Shown here piece after piece: positions 1 through 12,239 of a stretch of DNA of 64,000 nt. Where the stretch lies: assembly GCA_038373885.1 (NCBI GenBank), contig JAWZYV010016944.1:1984001-2048000 (forward strand), read 5' to 3'. The stretch is from Cheiracanthium punctorium. Its lineage: Eukaryota; Arthropoda; Arachnida; Araneae; Cheiracanthiidae. Made by a program: the position numbers and the translations under genes. The notes below the pieces were generated by a model. That model saw only the letters and a program-made list of their open reading frames with translations. It was not told the origin of the DNA and ran no database searches. Numbering within the stretch: position 1 is the first letter of the stretch; every line of letters begins with the position of its first letter.

Positions 1-544
1 GTTGATAATATTTTGTTCTAAACATGACATAAATATGTGAATTAATCAGTACATAACTAGAAGTTTTTGATAAAAAAGAAAAGAAGTTTCAATCTAAGTA
101 ATTTTGAATTTTCTGCTAATTTCCCCCCCCCTCAAAATTATGTGATGTAGATGTTTATTATTTATAAGAAAAGTACATTTACTGACGAAGGTTTCAGAAA
201 TTTTTTAGCCAGACATGATTTGTTAGGCAGTAGGGGAAGGCAGAGGGACTGTTAATTTTTGTTCCTCAATTTTATCACACTATCACTACTGGACCACAAT
301 TACTGGATCACATTCATATATGATATTTCACCTATATTGGTACAAACTTTTAAACAGAAAAGGACTGTCAGTGTAAGTGGATTAGGATAGGTGTGTTTAG
401 CATGTAATAAAAATAATAAAATTTCTGCAGTGCAGGATGTATAAAATTTAATAATATAAATCACAATTTTATTTAAATTCTTTTGTTCGCAATAATTATT
501 GAATGATTACCAAGTAAAGATTTTTAAAGTTACTGAATATATAC
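1..544. other. Intron sequence, left edge of window
   Basis: AT-rich sequence after the last recognised exportin-5 exon. I see only short homopolymers (a C9 run near 122) and no exon or transposon end. Confidence 0.5.
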
Positions 545-651
545 CTTTATTACTATTAGACATTATTTGGAATTGCATCAAACAATTGAACTCATCCATC
601 AATTGAGAACTACAGAAATTGGGAAATTTGAATTCAGAACACAGAAGATTG
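545..651 (-). CDS. XPO5: Probable exportin-5 exon near the 3' end
   Basis: A 107 bp exon candidate with one leading base, 35 codons and one trailing G. The acceptor is TTTATTCTAG and the donor AAAG|GTATAT. The peptide has FPNFCSSQLMDEFNCLMQ, which resembles human exportin-5 IPEIQKDSLDQFDCKLLN with one extra residue. Similarity is modest and the adjoining upstream exon (about 50 codons, the part human has between LKQ and the ALRPR stretch) was not found, so the phase cannot be tested. The final exon with the C-terminus would lie beyond position 1. Confidence 0.55.
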
Positions 652-2879
652 CTAGAATAAATGACATAGTCATGCAAATTTTGTATTACACCCCATGGTT
701 GAAATGTACAACACCATATCAAATCACTAAAATATATTTGTTCTTCCTCTTTCACTTCTAATTTAATGTTTGCTCATTCATGAAAAGTGAATATAAGATT
801 TTTAAAAAGCACTCTCTATTCTTTAAAATAAATAAAAATAATTACTATATGTAAGTTTTTTAGCAGGTATAAAATAATTTTTTTTTTAAACTCACAGAAT
901 TGTCCAAAGGTATGGAATACAGTTTAACATATTTTAAATAATTTATTTTTCATAAAGCTTTATTTTTAATTTTTTGTAACATACTTAAAAAGGTCTCTTT
1001 AAAAATTTCCTTCCTTAAAACTTGCTTTAATCTTTTGAAAATGAAAAAAGCATTAATATTTTATTTTAACTATCAAATGTTTTTAATCAGCTTAAAATAA
1101 TAAAAATAATTAACAGCCTTTTGCCAGAAGTACTCAAATAAATTATATATTAAAAAAACCTTCCAGAATTATTTCGATTTTTTTTAAAGTTTTTAAAATC
1201 TGAAAATAAGCTTAAATTGATGACAGTTTGTTTTATGAATAACCTAGCTGTTAACTTATGACACAGTTTGCTTTCTTAAGACATCCTTTCCCAGAACTAG
1301 TTATCTTTTGCTTTTAATATTTTTTCTTCATTCATTAAAATGTTGAGAAAAAAAAAAAAAAAAAAAAAAAAACAGAAAATATATAATATGAATATTTAGA
1401 ATACCAAATCTTGTCAATAGTCTGATTTACTAAATTCTGCAGTTACTCTAATTTTATATAATTAAAACTGTGGCATAATAAGAGGGGGAGGGGGGCAACC
1501 GGGTGGCAAGATTTAAAAAAAAAAAAAAAAGATGGTGGCCAGCAGGACACTTAAAAATAATATGGTGGAAAACTAAAGGACTGAAATGGGGGCAGAATGC
1601 TGAAATTTAAAATGAATGGGGCAGCAAACTGAAGGACCGCACCAGGCGCCGATACCCCTAGCGCTACACTGCTAAAGCAAAAGATCGTTAGTATGCTTTT
1701 GGCAAAAGTATAATGTCTTTCAATTGCTTTATTCGAAAAACGTCGCAAATCGCACGTTTTTTAGATCGATTTGAGTGGATAAAGCCACTGAACATAGTAG
1801 ATGCCGAAAGTGTTGAAGTGCGTCCACGCGACTGTCGATCTGGAGTTTTTGTCGGTTTCATCAAATGTAACGTCAATACACGTTAGAACCCTTTAAAAAG
1901 TCATCCAACCAAGGCACCCCCCTTAGGAGATATGCCTTGTCTAGGCTCGCCATAACAAACAAGCAAATCCCGCAAAATTTTCGAATCGCAAAACTTCGTT
2001 TTGCTATGGCATCCTTTCTGTATCATCCTTAATTATGTATGGTTAGTAAATAGCTGTTATACATTAGGAATAATATGTACTAAGAAAGCCGATTAAAAAG
2101 AAGAAATCGGTTTGGGGGAAATTAAAAAAAAAAAAAAAACTTGCTAGTGCGCAAAACTATTAAAAACATAAAGAGCAATAACTATATACATTGGCGACGA
2201 ATTCTGAAATAATGATTGATAATTCGCAACTACTACTAGCTACTGATATTTGAGGATTGACAGATGGAATCGCAAATTTTTAGATAACTTAAGAAAATTT
2301 TGATTTTCCCAACCGTATTTTCTTCCCCCAACTCCTAAGTGAAAGGCCCAGGTAGTTCTGCCCGGCCGATCGGGCTTCTCATTGAGTCAGAAAAACAAAA
2401 CATACTAGAGAGGCCCCTTTTCGGGTTACTCGGCTCGCGCAAATGCAGTGAAAAAGGCAGTAACAGTATTTTGATCTGAAAGAATAGAATATTTGAAAAA
2501 GGCATTTGTGGGAAAGATCCGATTTCATAGACGGTTTTTGTTGGATGTTTCATGTATTTTAAATGTGTCTTTTAAAATAAACTTAACTCTGCTTAAACCA
2601 AATATTAAATCATAATTATTAAATTTCATTTTTAAAAATAGTTCCGTTTTTGTAAAAATTAAACTTTTCCCTTCTCCTAAAACTACTTAAACTAAGTATA
2701 ATAGCTTTAGTTTTAAAATATAACTCAAAATACTCAGCTTAATTTTAATTGTATAACCTGGAAACATCCCGGTTTCTTTCTCTCTCCCTAAATGCGTACT
2801 TGCATGGTATTGTTTACAAAATGACTGGATGTGTCGCGAAAAACTCAAAGTTGAGGTGTTCCTCGTTTGCCTATAATTT

Positions 2880-3440
2880 AGCATTCAGTCGTTTTTTTTG
2901 CTCGTTCGCACTTGCGAACGATTACGATATTTTGCGTATGCAAATTTTGCTTGAGCTAGAATTAAATGTCCGTCAACGTATGCAAATCTTCAGACGCATT
3001 TTGCGTGTCGCGTTTTGATTGGCTGCTAGGTATGTAGCTTAGTATATAAGCTCGGGAAGTTTCGTATCTCCTCACTTCTTGTTTTTCAGTTCAGATCGGG
3101 ATGGTCTGTGACTAGCAGCTCTCCTGCAAGGGTTTGTAGGTGTTATGGCAAGTTGCCATGGTTAATTGTTAAGTATCAATTTTTTTCCCTAAAGGCAAGG
3201 GGTCTTAAAAATTAAAATGAATTATATTATGAATTAATTAAAATGAATGAAAAATTAAAATGAATTAATTGAATTCAAAGTTTAAAGAAATTTTGATCAT
3301 GTATCCCTAAATCTAAATATCGCAAAGTTTGATAGCTACCTTTTGGCATCCAGCTCATTTAGTTACAAGTATAACACATATTCTGTAAGTGTAATTTGGA
3401 AATGTTGTATTTTCAGGCAAATGTTTAGAAAAATAAAGTA
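2880..3440 (+). promoter_or_regulatory. Promoter-like segment with TATA box, possibly part of an LTR
   Basis: TATATAAG lies at about 3041, followed by arthropod initiator-like TCAGTT near 3087 and an AATAAA polyadenylation signal near 3434. The segment upstream is richer in CpG than its surroundings and contains an ATTGG box at about 3019. This order of TATA, start site and poly-A signal is that of an LTR or a small transcription unit, but I could not define LTR ends. Confidence 0.3.
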
Positions 3441-3693
3441 AATGTTTTTATCAAATCTTGTCTTTAATTCGGTTGAACAGACAGCAACCCTTCAGTTTTC
3501 ATGAAAGGGCCGCTTTCAATCGAACCTATTTTTATGATGGAGTTATTGTACTCAATCTTATTTCTGTGAAGTAGCCATTTTAATTAACGTATTTTCGAGA
3601 TGGGCTGCAAATGGTATGTAAGAAATAAAAAGTGGTGATTGCTGACTAATAATAATAAAAATGTAAAAGCAGGAGGCACATAAAGAAGAGAAA

Positions 3694-3745
3694 TAGGGCC
3701 GCCGGGCACTAAAAAGACGATAAAAGGGCCGCCGGGCACTGCACC
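3694..3745. repeat. Duplicated GGGCCGCCGGGCACT motif
   Basis: The 15-mer GGGCCGCCGGGCACT occurs twice about 30 bases apart, followed by GCACCCTGC. Read on the minus strand the end is GCAGGGTGCAGTGCCC, similar to hAT-type termini that begin CAGGG. It stands out from the AT-rich context and may be one end of a MITE. Confidence 0.35.
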
Positions 3746-4727
3746 CTGCAAAATCAATCTAGAGTCAACACTTACAATAAATGCAGATAAGAAAAGCAAA
3801 GTTTGCAAGCGTGGCAAAAAATTAACAAAGTCAAAATGATGTATTCGCGCAGCTCTGCGCAGAATTAACATCCTTGCAGAAGCAAAACTGACTGAACTGA
3901 GTAACCAGCATTGCTTTTATAACACTGGGGAAGCTTCCAGAAATGTAGAACAAACTCAATTGCATAATAGAATAGTAATATTTATTATGTGTGTTAATGC
4001 CGGAAAACTAACTTTACAAGCCCCATTGAAAAAATCGTGCCAAATGTCCAAAATGCTGCTAAGCTTGGTGACTTTTTGGCAAAATATCACCAAATTTGGC
4101 ACCAAAAAGTAGCCATCAAAAATGAGGTTAGCGAAGCTCTAACTTCAATATTTGAGATTTCTAGAAAACGATACATTAATCAATGGGGAAACCCAGAACT
4201 TCATATCTCACGTTGTAGTTAACCGATTTTCATGCAACAAAATGCAAAATTTAACTATTTGATGTGTAGAATACGAATTTTGAACTATTTTAAACCTCAG
4301 AACAGCAGGTTGCCCCGAAAATTCGTAACATTATTAAATTTTACAAAAAATTATACTGCGTTTGCATAATGCTTATTTACTGACAATTATTTATGAATTT
4401 GCTATAAGATCACCCCATTTATAAGGTCACTATCGCAATATCCTAAGAGGCGACTTTATATCGAGGTCTGACTGTACATAGATGTATCTAAACCTTAAAA
4501 ATCTCCCCCCGCCTCTTTTTTTTTCATAAATTAGGAAAATATGACTTTAATATCGACTAATAAAAGAAACTAAGTAAATTAGTTATGAAGGAAAAATGGC
4601 TTTTGACTGATATTAACAACATACGAATAAATAATTTTAAAAATACAGAAATAACAAATAATTTCAATATCCAGCAAAGACCCATGAGTAATTATAATCT
4701 AGTAATTTGTTTTACAAATAATCTAAT

Positions 4728-4852
4728 ATATATTAGGCAAGTTGGAGTGTTTAGGCTGATTAATTTATACCAACTATGTGAAAAATTCCAGAGCTGGGGG
4801 GTCGAACCCAGTACTACCACTTAACGTGCGGATGCTCTACCACTTGTTGGAG
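4728..4852 (-). repeat. SINE copy 1 (tRNA-derived, degraded)
   Basis: Read on the minus strand this shows a damaged tRNA-like head with a B-box-like GGTTCGACCCC, the CCAGCTCTGGAATTTTTCACA segment and a tail that ends TAAACACTCCAACTTGCC. The same tail is in the copies at 14085 and 38930. Confidence 0.7.
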
Positions 4853-5974
4853 CTAAATAATTTTTATTAAACTAAATATATTTAACTGAATTCAAATTTA
4901 AGATGCTAAAAATTTATTTTGCCCAATTGTTTTCCCCTGGCCTTGCATCAGCCATCTATTTCATAAAGTTTTTTTCATGTGCCAATTAGGCTTAAGTTTT
5001 GTTTATGTTATTCACCCATGGGTTAAACCTATCTTAATTGTATTAAAGTTCAACTAAAAGTAATTAATATCAGTTTAAAAATAAAATTCAAATGGTTTTA
5101 AACTTATTCATAACCCTAAATAGTAGTATCTCTAATATGTTAAAAATGTAAACAAAATAAAACCCCTAATTCTTATTGAAAAAAAAATTAAATAAATAAA
5201 ATTGAAATAATATACTTTTTATTCATTGAAGACCCAAGAAAACTTCAAAGTAAAATTTAAAAACCTAAGCTCAATATTTAATAAAGTTGTTGTGTTTAGT
5301 TGTTGACTACTGCTGCTGGATGGAAATAGCCTCTGAACTATGGCCCAGTAGTTTAATGATGTCATGCTTCCTGAAAAATAAGGGTCTTCCTTTTGACAAA
5401 TAGATGCTTAGGTTCTCTAAAGAATCATGGGGGTAAGAGAATTAGTTCTGGTTAGGGTAGGACTTTTAACTAATGTTTAAACCATGGGTGAAGAGTGAAA
5501 AGCCTGAAGTGAAAGGCAATTTTCTGAGGTTGTTTTCAATATGCAAATTTATTGAACCTTTATTTTATGCAAATGTTGCATACTTTTTTATTCTGTAACT
5601 GTAAAATTAACCTGTTTTATATAGTATATAAAGTGTCTGCTTTATGAGAAAACACACAGGCCAGGCTGCTGATACAGCTAGAAGGTTGCCCTAGTCATGG
5701 GAAGGGCATGATGTATTTCTGCCAGATACTTTATAAAAGGCTTGCATTGGAACTGGAAATTTTTCCATTTAAATTTATTGCAGATGGCCTGGTTTATCTT
5801 AAAATCTGAAATTGTTTTTAAATTTTTTTTGTTTGTTTTGTAAGTGTTCTTTTTGTGCAATGTTTAAATAAAGAAAATATAAAGTGTCGTCAATTTTTAA
5901 AGCCTTCACCTCTAGTGGTACAACTCAAACTGTGGGTCATTTTCATGACATACTTGGCATTTCATCCACGGACC

Positions 5975-6095
5975 CAACACCACTGAGCTACTCTGGGACG
6001 ATTCCCAGATGAAATTTCTCGCTTTAGAACCGTTGGCATTTATCATCTTCCTCTGCAAACCACAGATGGAACAGATGATTCAATTAATTCACGAG
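5975..6095 (-). repeat. SINE copy 2 (5' half only)
   Basis: On the minus strand this carries the leader (TCCATCTGTGGTTTGCAGA, GATGATAAATGCC, GAAATTTCATCTGGGAATCG) and the A-box TAGCTCAGTGGT, then stops. The B-box and tail are missing, so the copy is cut within the tRNA-like part. Confidence 0.7.
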
Positions 6096-6580
6096 AGTTG
6101 GTTGATAAAAGTTGACAAAAGGTTGATACAATCACTTTCTAAAAATATGCATAATCTAATGTAATCGTAGTCAGAAAACTCAAATCCCTCTGCAATTGAA
6201 ATTTGTAAAATAAAATTTTTAGATTATGATTAAATAATCAGAGTATAGTTGTAATGTAAGCATCCCGCAACAGTAATTGCTTGAGACAATTACAGAGTTG
6301 CCACTCTAAAATTAATTTGAAAAAGTTGCTTTAGTAGCCTTCAAAGTCAAAAATAGTAACACAAGAAAGTGAGTTTAGTAGCAAAATAGTTGCGTACAAA
6401 GTTCACAAAATACCACTGTTCTCAACATTTAAAAATAATCACATGTAACTATACATTTAATATCAGGTTGTAACGAAAGTTTTCCGCCATATCTGCCTGA
6501 AATACTAACTTCTAACTCCTTAGATAACTGTTTTTGAACTTTCGGTACCAAACCTGCACAGTGTCACATGATATAACAAT

Positions 6581-7480
6581 ACATGGTTCAGACTCTTTTC
6601 AGAGCAAAAAAAATAAGCACTTTTTAAGGACCCCAAAATTTTCTTAAGTAGGGTCTATCCACAAATGATGTCACGCTTGGAGGAAAGGAGGGCTGTAAAA
6701 TTGTGATGAGGGGGGAGGGGGGGGGGGACAAGATGTGTGACATACATTTACATTAAAATAAAAACATTTAAAATCAGAAAATTAAATTTGATTTCTAGCA
6801 TAGTGCTTTGTTTTTAAACTGTAAGTATATGTATATGTAATACAGCATGACATGTGCCAAGGGTAGTATGGTGAAGTGTGAGCAGGAGGCAAAGAATATT
6901 TTTAAAAAAGCGTGACATCATTTATGGACAGTTCGTTATTACCAAACTTTAGATTTTCTTATTGTAAAGTTGGCAGGTTGTTGCTTTAAGTGCAAATGTG
7001 CCAATTTTCCAAAATTGAAAAGCCCACAATTTCTGGCACATGTATGTACAAGCAATTAATAGAGACAAAATAATTCCTTTTTTTCTCTCAAGTAACATGT
7101 ATGTCCATATACCTTAATTTATGGCAGAAACGCTGCACCCATCGCACCCACGAAAATGAGCTTAATTAACTAGAAAATTATCAGAGGGGCATTGAAAAGG
7201 GGCTCCAACGTATGACGTCATCGCGTTACGGTACGATCAATATGAATGCAGCTTGAGGCAGGAAAAGGGGAACGAAAAGTTTCGATGCCAGACGATTTTA
7301 CGGTCGATTACCACTAGAAATTAAGCACTTTTTAAGCACCTTGCGATTATACTGAGAAACTTTAAGGATCTAGGTAAAAAATTAAGTACTTTTTAAGCAC
7401 TTTTTAAAGGCCTTAAAAATGAAAAAAAAAAAAAAAAGTAAGTACTTTTTAAGGTATTTTAAGCACCGTCCGAACCATGC
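6581..7480. mobile_element. Possible hAT-like element with an inner MITE
   Basis: The ends CATGGTTCAGAC at about 6582 and GTCCGAACCATG at about 7477 are inverted repeats. Subterminal AAGCACTTTTTAA motifs recur at 6616 and 7320-7460. Inside lies an inverted-repeat pair, TCCACAAATGATGTCACGCT at 6658 and AGCGTGACATCATTTATGGA at 6909, which marks a separate MITE of about 280 bp. No exact target-site duplication was found for either. Confidence 0.45.
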
Positions 7481-8710
7481 AATAGTACTTAAAGCTGTAC
7501 TCATAATTCGTTGATATTATGTAGCTGACTTTTTGCAACACAACTGGAAGTAAATGATGGTTCTAATCCTCTAGAATGATAGCTCTATTTGAGACACCTT
7601 ATACTTAATGGTAACTATATTTTTTACTGATTTCACAACACAGTGTTATAAAGTAAACCTCTTTCTTTCAAATGCCAGAAATCGTTTGACAAAATATGAG
7701 CAAATACGCCAACGAGAACTGTGTGCTGACGAAGTTTGCGGTGGCGAGAAACTTTCGTTACAACCTAATACATTTATTATGCCTTATTGCAAGAGAAAAA
7801 ATGAATTGGAATAAACTACTTTAAGTAAAGATATAAAAATACAAAACAATACAAAGTATCACACAATTTCACAATTTTTTGAAACAAAATCAAGGATACT
7901 AGATTTTCTCTTGTTAATAATGTTATTTAGTTTAGTCTTGTGTTTTCTTTCCATGTGTCCTTTTAGAGTTTCTTGGTACAATTCAGATCCTCATTAGAAG
8001 GAGGTGACTTCTGAATATTAACACTTGTCAGAAACTGTTAGCTACCGCTAAGGGAATGATTTTTGAAGTCACAGATTAGCTTGCATGTACACCGTGGTCT
8101 CATCAGTGGTATGTCGGAGTCCAGAAGAAAATTCTCGAGGGGCAGTCAATTATCTAAACTATATACTTCTGCCTAGGGAGAGGGAAGGCACGTAGATCTT
8201 GGTTAAGACATCATGATGCCCTGAAACTTCAGATATTTCAGGGGCTCTCCAGAAAATACAGCAGTAAATTCATATTGCACTTATGCCCCTCAACCTTTTT
8301 TTGCATTCATTAAGCCTGAAAAAATGTAATGTTTTTCATGATCTTCACCGCCAACCCCAAGTTTCGTGCATGTAATTCATGTGTATCAGCTCTTGCTGTT
8401 ACAGACCTTTTTATCTCTGGGTTTTATACAAGCAAATTCATGAATTATATCACAATATTCAAACTGTTCTTATATCTCTTATTCTGTATAGTATCATTGA
8501 CTTGACATATCCAGAGGGGAGGCTGAGGGGACTGCAGGACCCCGAAATCTGACCCTTAACTTAATTTACAATTTGAAATTTAGCTTACAATTGAAACTTG
8601 GCTTAAAAATTAATACACAGCCCCCCCCCCCCCAAAAAAAAAAAAAAATATCTGGCTACATCACTGGCCCAAATCACTAGTCAGTTTGTGTGAATATTAA
8701 ATGGAAACAA

Positions 8711-8746
<36 letters not shown>

Positions 8747-9220
8747 AGAAGGAAAAAAGTATTTTAGCAAAACTTCATTTCTAAATTACTTTTTAATTTG
8801 ACCTAATTCCTTATAGATAATTTTTTCCAGAGCAATTCAAACTATTAGTAGAGGTAAAACTATTTTTAAATGAACAGTGTAAAGGCTCTATAAATCTGGG
8901 ACCATGATCAAATGAACAACAGAAAATAAATAAAAAGCAATCTAAACCCAGCTACACACAGCTACTGTCTGTCAGAAAGCGAAATATCCTCTCATACCAC
9001 TTTGAAATCAGTAACAAAAAACCTGCTTATGAGTATATGTGACGAGCACTAACTAAACAGTGAAGAGTCTCTTATGAGTGACAGTCACTGGAAAAGTAAA
9101 CGAGTACTCGATCACTATTAAGAATCAGGTACCGTGGAGTAGCAGCCACTCTTTTCACAGATATCTAAAAATCACCATTAAGCTAGCTCATCTGTATGTG
9201 CTGCATTCAATAGACAATAA

Positions 9221-9251
<31 letters not shown>

Positions 9252-10648
9252 TCAATCAAGAATGCCACAGAAGCAGAAGTAACAATGACCAGAGGGTAAA
9301 AATATTATGAGAATGCCCAAAACTTATTCTTCCAGCCCAAAGTATCCTCACTGGATGGGAATGGGAGTGCAAGGAGGAGCTCTGGAATATAGTTAGCTGC
9401 ATTACATAGGTCAAAAGTTTAAATTAGTAATTCCTGGGCATATGGCAACACCTCTCGGAAAATTCTGTAAATAGTCGCCTATTTTGTAAAACTGTTGCAA
9501 AGATACTTGAAATACTAGTTACTTTTAGGGCTTTTTTGGATCAAAAAGTTGCCATAGCAGCCTGGAGCCAAAAATAGTAGCATTTTAGTAGCAAGTGGCA
9601 GCCTAGCGATTACAGGATTACATTATTCAGTTTTAGTTTTAATGTCAAATGAAGATAAATGAAAAACTCATTAACCCAGCATTAAAAGGGGTACCGTTTA
9701 TAACCAGTAGTTTCTGACTAAGATAATTTTAAATTTCTACTGAAAAAAAAAAAGTATTTTATGCTGCCCTAAAACAAGAAATGAACAAGGAAATTTAATT
9801 TTATAAAAGCTTTGCTGGGTTAAACTATGTCTGAAGTCTTAATTGAATTTCTTGGAGCTTCTGCTTCTGACAATCTATTCAAAATGCTCAAACAATCTTG
9901 AAACCAGTTTTAACATGTTCATTCACATTGTCACAAAGTCAAAAGTTATCCTTTCTGTGGGCAGCGGGCTTCCCCTCATCGGTCTTCTCTGGGTCAGCAA
10001 GGCATTCCGAGATCTGTGGGAGGGGAAGCAATGCTGGAGACAGAAAAGAGAAAATCTCAGCTGATGTATTATAGTTGGGCATTGCTCATGTTAAACCTAT
10101 ATTCAAGGATCCTTTCATGTGCGTTATTTTACAAAGTTTTAATTATTTTATCTTTTAAACACAAGTTTCTTTTGAGTATTTTTTGTTAATTAGTTCTGCC
10201 CTCTGCATAAACATTATACAATACAAAAGTTATGAATTTACAAAAAAGTAATTTGTAATCGTAATCCCACTATGCTAAATCATAATTGAAAGTTTTTACT
10301 GGTTTAATTATTGTAATCTAATCATAACTGACAAAATTAATCTTTGGGATCTTTATAGTCATTCAAAATCTGGTAAAGACACGATTTATTATTGGAGAAG
10401 TAGAAGGGAAAATAAAACTGCATTAAGAAACAACAACAAAAAAAAACTCATATCTTAAATATGATGATAATAAGTTAAGATCAAAATATCATTGGGTTAC
10501 TTATAAGAATAAGTGATATATACATACATATATATATTTCTTTTGATTGTGTAACATACTTCGTCCCCCCTCTTCCCTTGGGAAGACACAAATGAAGCAA
10601 ATAACAATTATTTTAGTCATTCCAAATTAATAATAAAAAGTGCCATAC

Positions 10649-10753
10649 CTGTTTGAATACTACATCACATAATGACAAAGAATGTATATTCGTGACTGTG
10701 TCCATCCAATGAAGACTATCAAAAACAGAACATACAATTGCTCCACGTATAGC
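10649..10753 (-). CDS. XPO5: Exportin-5 internal exon
   Basis: A 105 bp exon of exactly 35 codons, phase 0 at both ends. It reads AIRGAIVCSVFDSLHWMD, then TVTNIHSLSLCDVVFKQ. Human exportin-5 has ALLITAFNSLAWKDTLSC followed by a segment ending WPLLKQ, so the N-SL-W-D core and the closing K-Q are kept. The acceptor is CATATTTTTAG and the donor CAG|GTATGG. The intron that separates it from the previous exon is 888 bp. Confidence 0.9.
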
Positions 10754-11641
10754 CTAAAAATATGAAGTTAATATGTATGCGAAAACATAGGCTCAGACAA
10801 TGTGCATTCATGAATAATGCCACACTTTTCAACTTAATGAAAAAGAAAAATATGAATGACGCATGGATTATGATAAGCATTTGATATATGCATTTTGGTG
10901 CATATTTAAAATATGAAAGTGTTAAGATTTTTAGCACTACAGTTTTGTTCTGTTCACTTTGATATTTTTTATTATTTTCTTTAGTTAAATAGATATTAAA
11001 CTACTAACTTTTAAACAGTAGAACTTGAAAACTATTACTATTATTATTATTTTGTTTTACGATAACGGGGTTGATGATTTCTTTTAGTAATTAATGTGAG
11101 AATTCAGTTTTTCCCCCTTCAAATTATTATTAGAATATTACACAATTTTTTGGTAGCTGTGTCACATACAATGTTTGAAGAATTGCATGCATGTGCAGAC
11201 TATGTTGTTAAAATTCATATTTACTGTATGCATTAATGGTTATGAAAAGAAGTCATGGAATAAACTAGTGAGCATGCACAGATTTTTTTTTTTTTTTTAA
11301 TCAAGTTCTGTCTTAGCTCCTGAGCATGTCATCAAGTTGTGTCTTAGATAATGCATCTGGGCAGCACAGCTAGATTTACAACAATAATGATGAAACAATG
11401 TTGTAGGAAAAAGGGAGGCTCAGGGCCTTGAGCTCCTTCCATACCCTTGGAGCAAGGAAAAAACACACAGCCACAGTTCAGCACACTTGGGTGTCTTTTT
11501 CAGTTTCTAGAATAGATGGAAACATATTGAGCCCCTCCAAATTTATTGAATTGCTATGCTCCTGTGATGAAACGTTCAGTAAAAAGCTGTTTACAGTTAA
11601 TTTCAATAAGCAGACAACTGCAAAAGCATTTCATAACAAAC
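10754..11641. other. XPO5: Exportin-5 intron, 888 bp
   Basis: A short AT-rich intron between two firm exons. It contains an ATT microsatellite near 11038 and a T-run at 11282. I see no transposon. Confidence 0.8.
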
Positions 11642-11778
11642 CTCTGACTGAAAAATTTTTAGGCCAAGCTCAGACATCTGTTTGGATTGACTGCTTGTGG
11701 ACGTTTGTTGCACTTTTGAATCGTCATCCATTTGAGAATCACTTGGATCTACCATGGGTTTTCCTTGCAATAATGTAC
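11642..11778 (-). CDS. XPO5: Exportin-5 internal exon with acidic/serine linker
   Basis: A 137 bp exon with two leading bases and 45 codons, ending in phase 0. The first part is a low-complexity linker (MVDPSDSQMDDDSKVQQTST), followed by SKQMSELGLKIFQSE. Human exportin-5 likewise has an acidic, poorly conserved linker here, then MAELTDLGKCLMKHE. The acceptor is TTTCTCTTCAG and the donor GAG|GTTTGT. The donor choice is supported because the next exon joins in frame (FQSE-AIRGAIVC). On the opposite strand a 124-codon open frame overlaps this exon; it is a shadow. Confidence 0.88.
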
Positions 11779-12239
11779 CTGAAGAGAAATGAACACAATT
11801 AACTTCAACTGCTAGTGATAATATGAACTTAAATTAAGTCACAGCCATGTGGGATATTTTTCATTAGCATATATAATATCCAGAGAAAATACTGAAATAA
11901 CTAATATTCACAAAAGTTAATAGTCACAGTTATGATAATCTTGACAATCTAAATGATCTTGAAAATCTACTGAAATAAGCCTTCACAATGCCAATGTTAC
12001 ATGGATAAATTTTATGTAGAAGGTAATCATGTATATAAGTTTAAACAAACAAAAAAGTGATCAGATATTGTGATTTGGAAGAAACTTTTATGAAGCTTAT
12101 GTGATTATATCAGCATTTTAGCATAGCCAAAAATTTTGAATATTGTGCAAATATAATGTCATATTGATGTATCAGCTAGTTGAAAAGATCTTACTTTAAA
12201 GATGCAATAATCTTATATAATACAATCCAAGAGTAAACA

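Larger units (their letters stand above)
652..10648. other. XPO5: Exportin-5 intron region, about 10 kb
   Basis: This stretch should contain at least one unrecognised exportin-5 exon. It holds poly-A tracts (1350, 1515, 8715, 9230), a promoter-like patch at 2880-3150, a duplicated GC-rich motif at 3694-3745, SINE fragments at 4728 and 5975, a pogo-like terminus ending near 4478 (TCTGACTGTA), and a hAT-like element with an inner MITE at 6581-7480. A G- and C-rich patch at 8510-8665 ends with a hAT-like terminus (CAGTGATGTAGCCAG read on the minus strand). Related pieces of an old repeat lie at 6270-6380 and 9530-9610. A more GC-rich block at 9950-10080 remains unexplained. Confidence 0.5.

Noticed and set aside
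5678..5860. Possible exportin-5 exon on the minus strand
   Set aside because: The peptide does not match the expected segment and splice phases do not fit; the nearby AATAAA suggests repeat or 3' end sequence on the plus strand.
11428..11802. A 124-codon open frame on the plus strand
   Set aside because: It overlaps, in antisense, the firm exportin-5 exon 11642-11778 and shows no family features.
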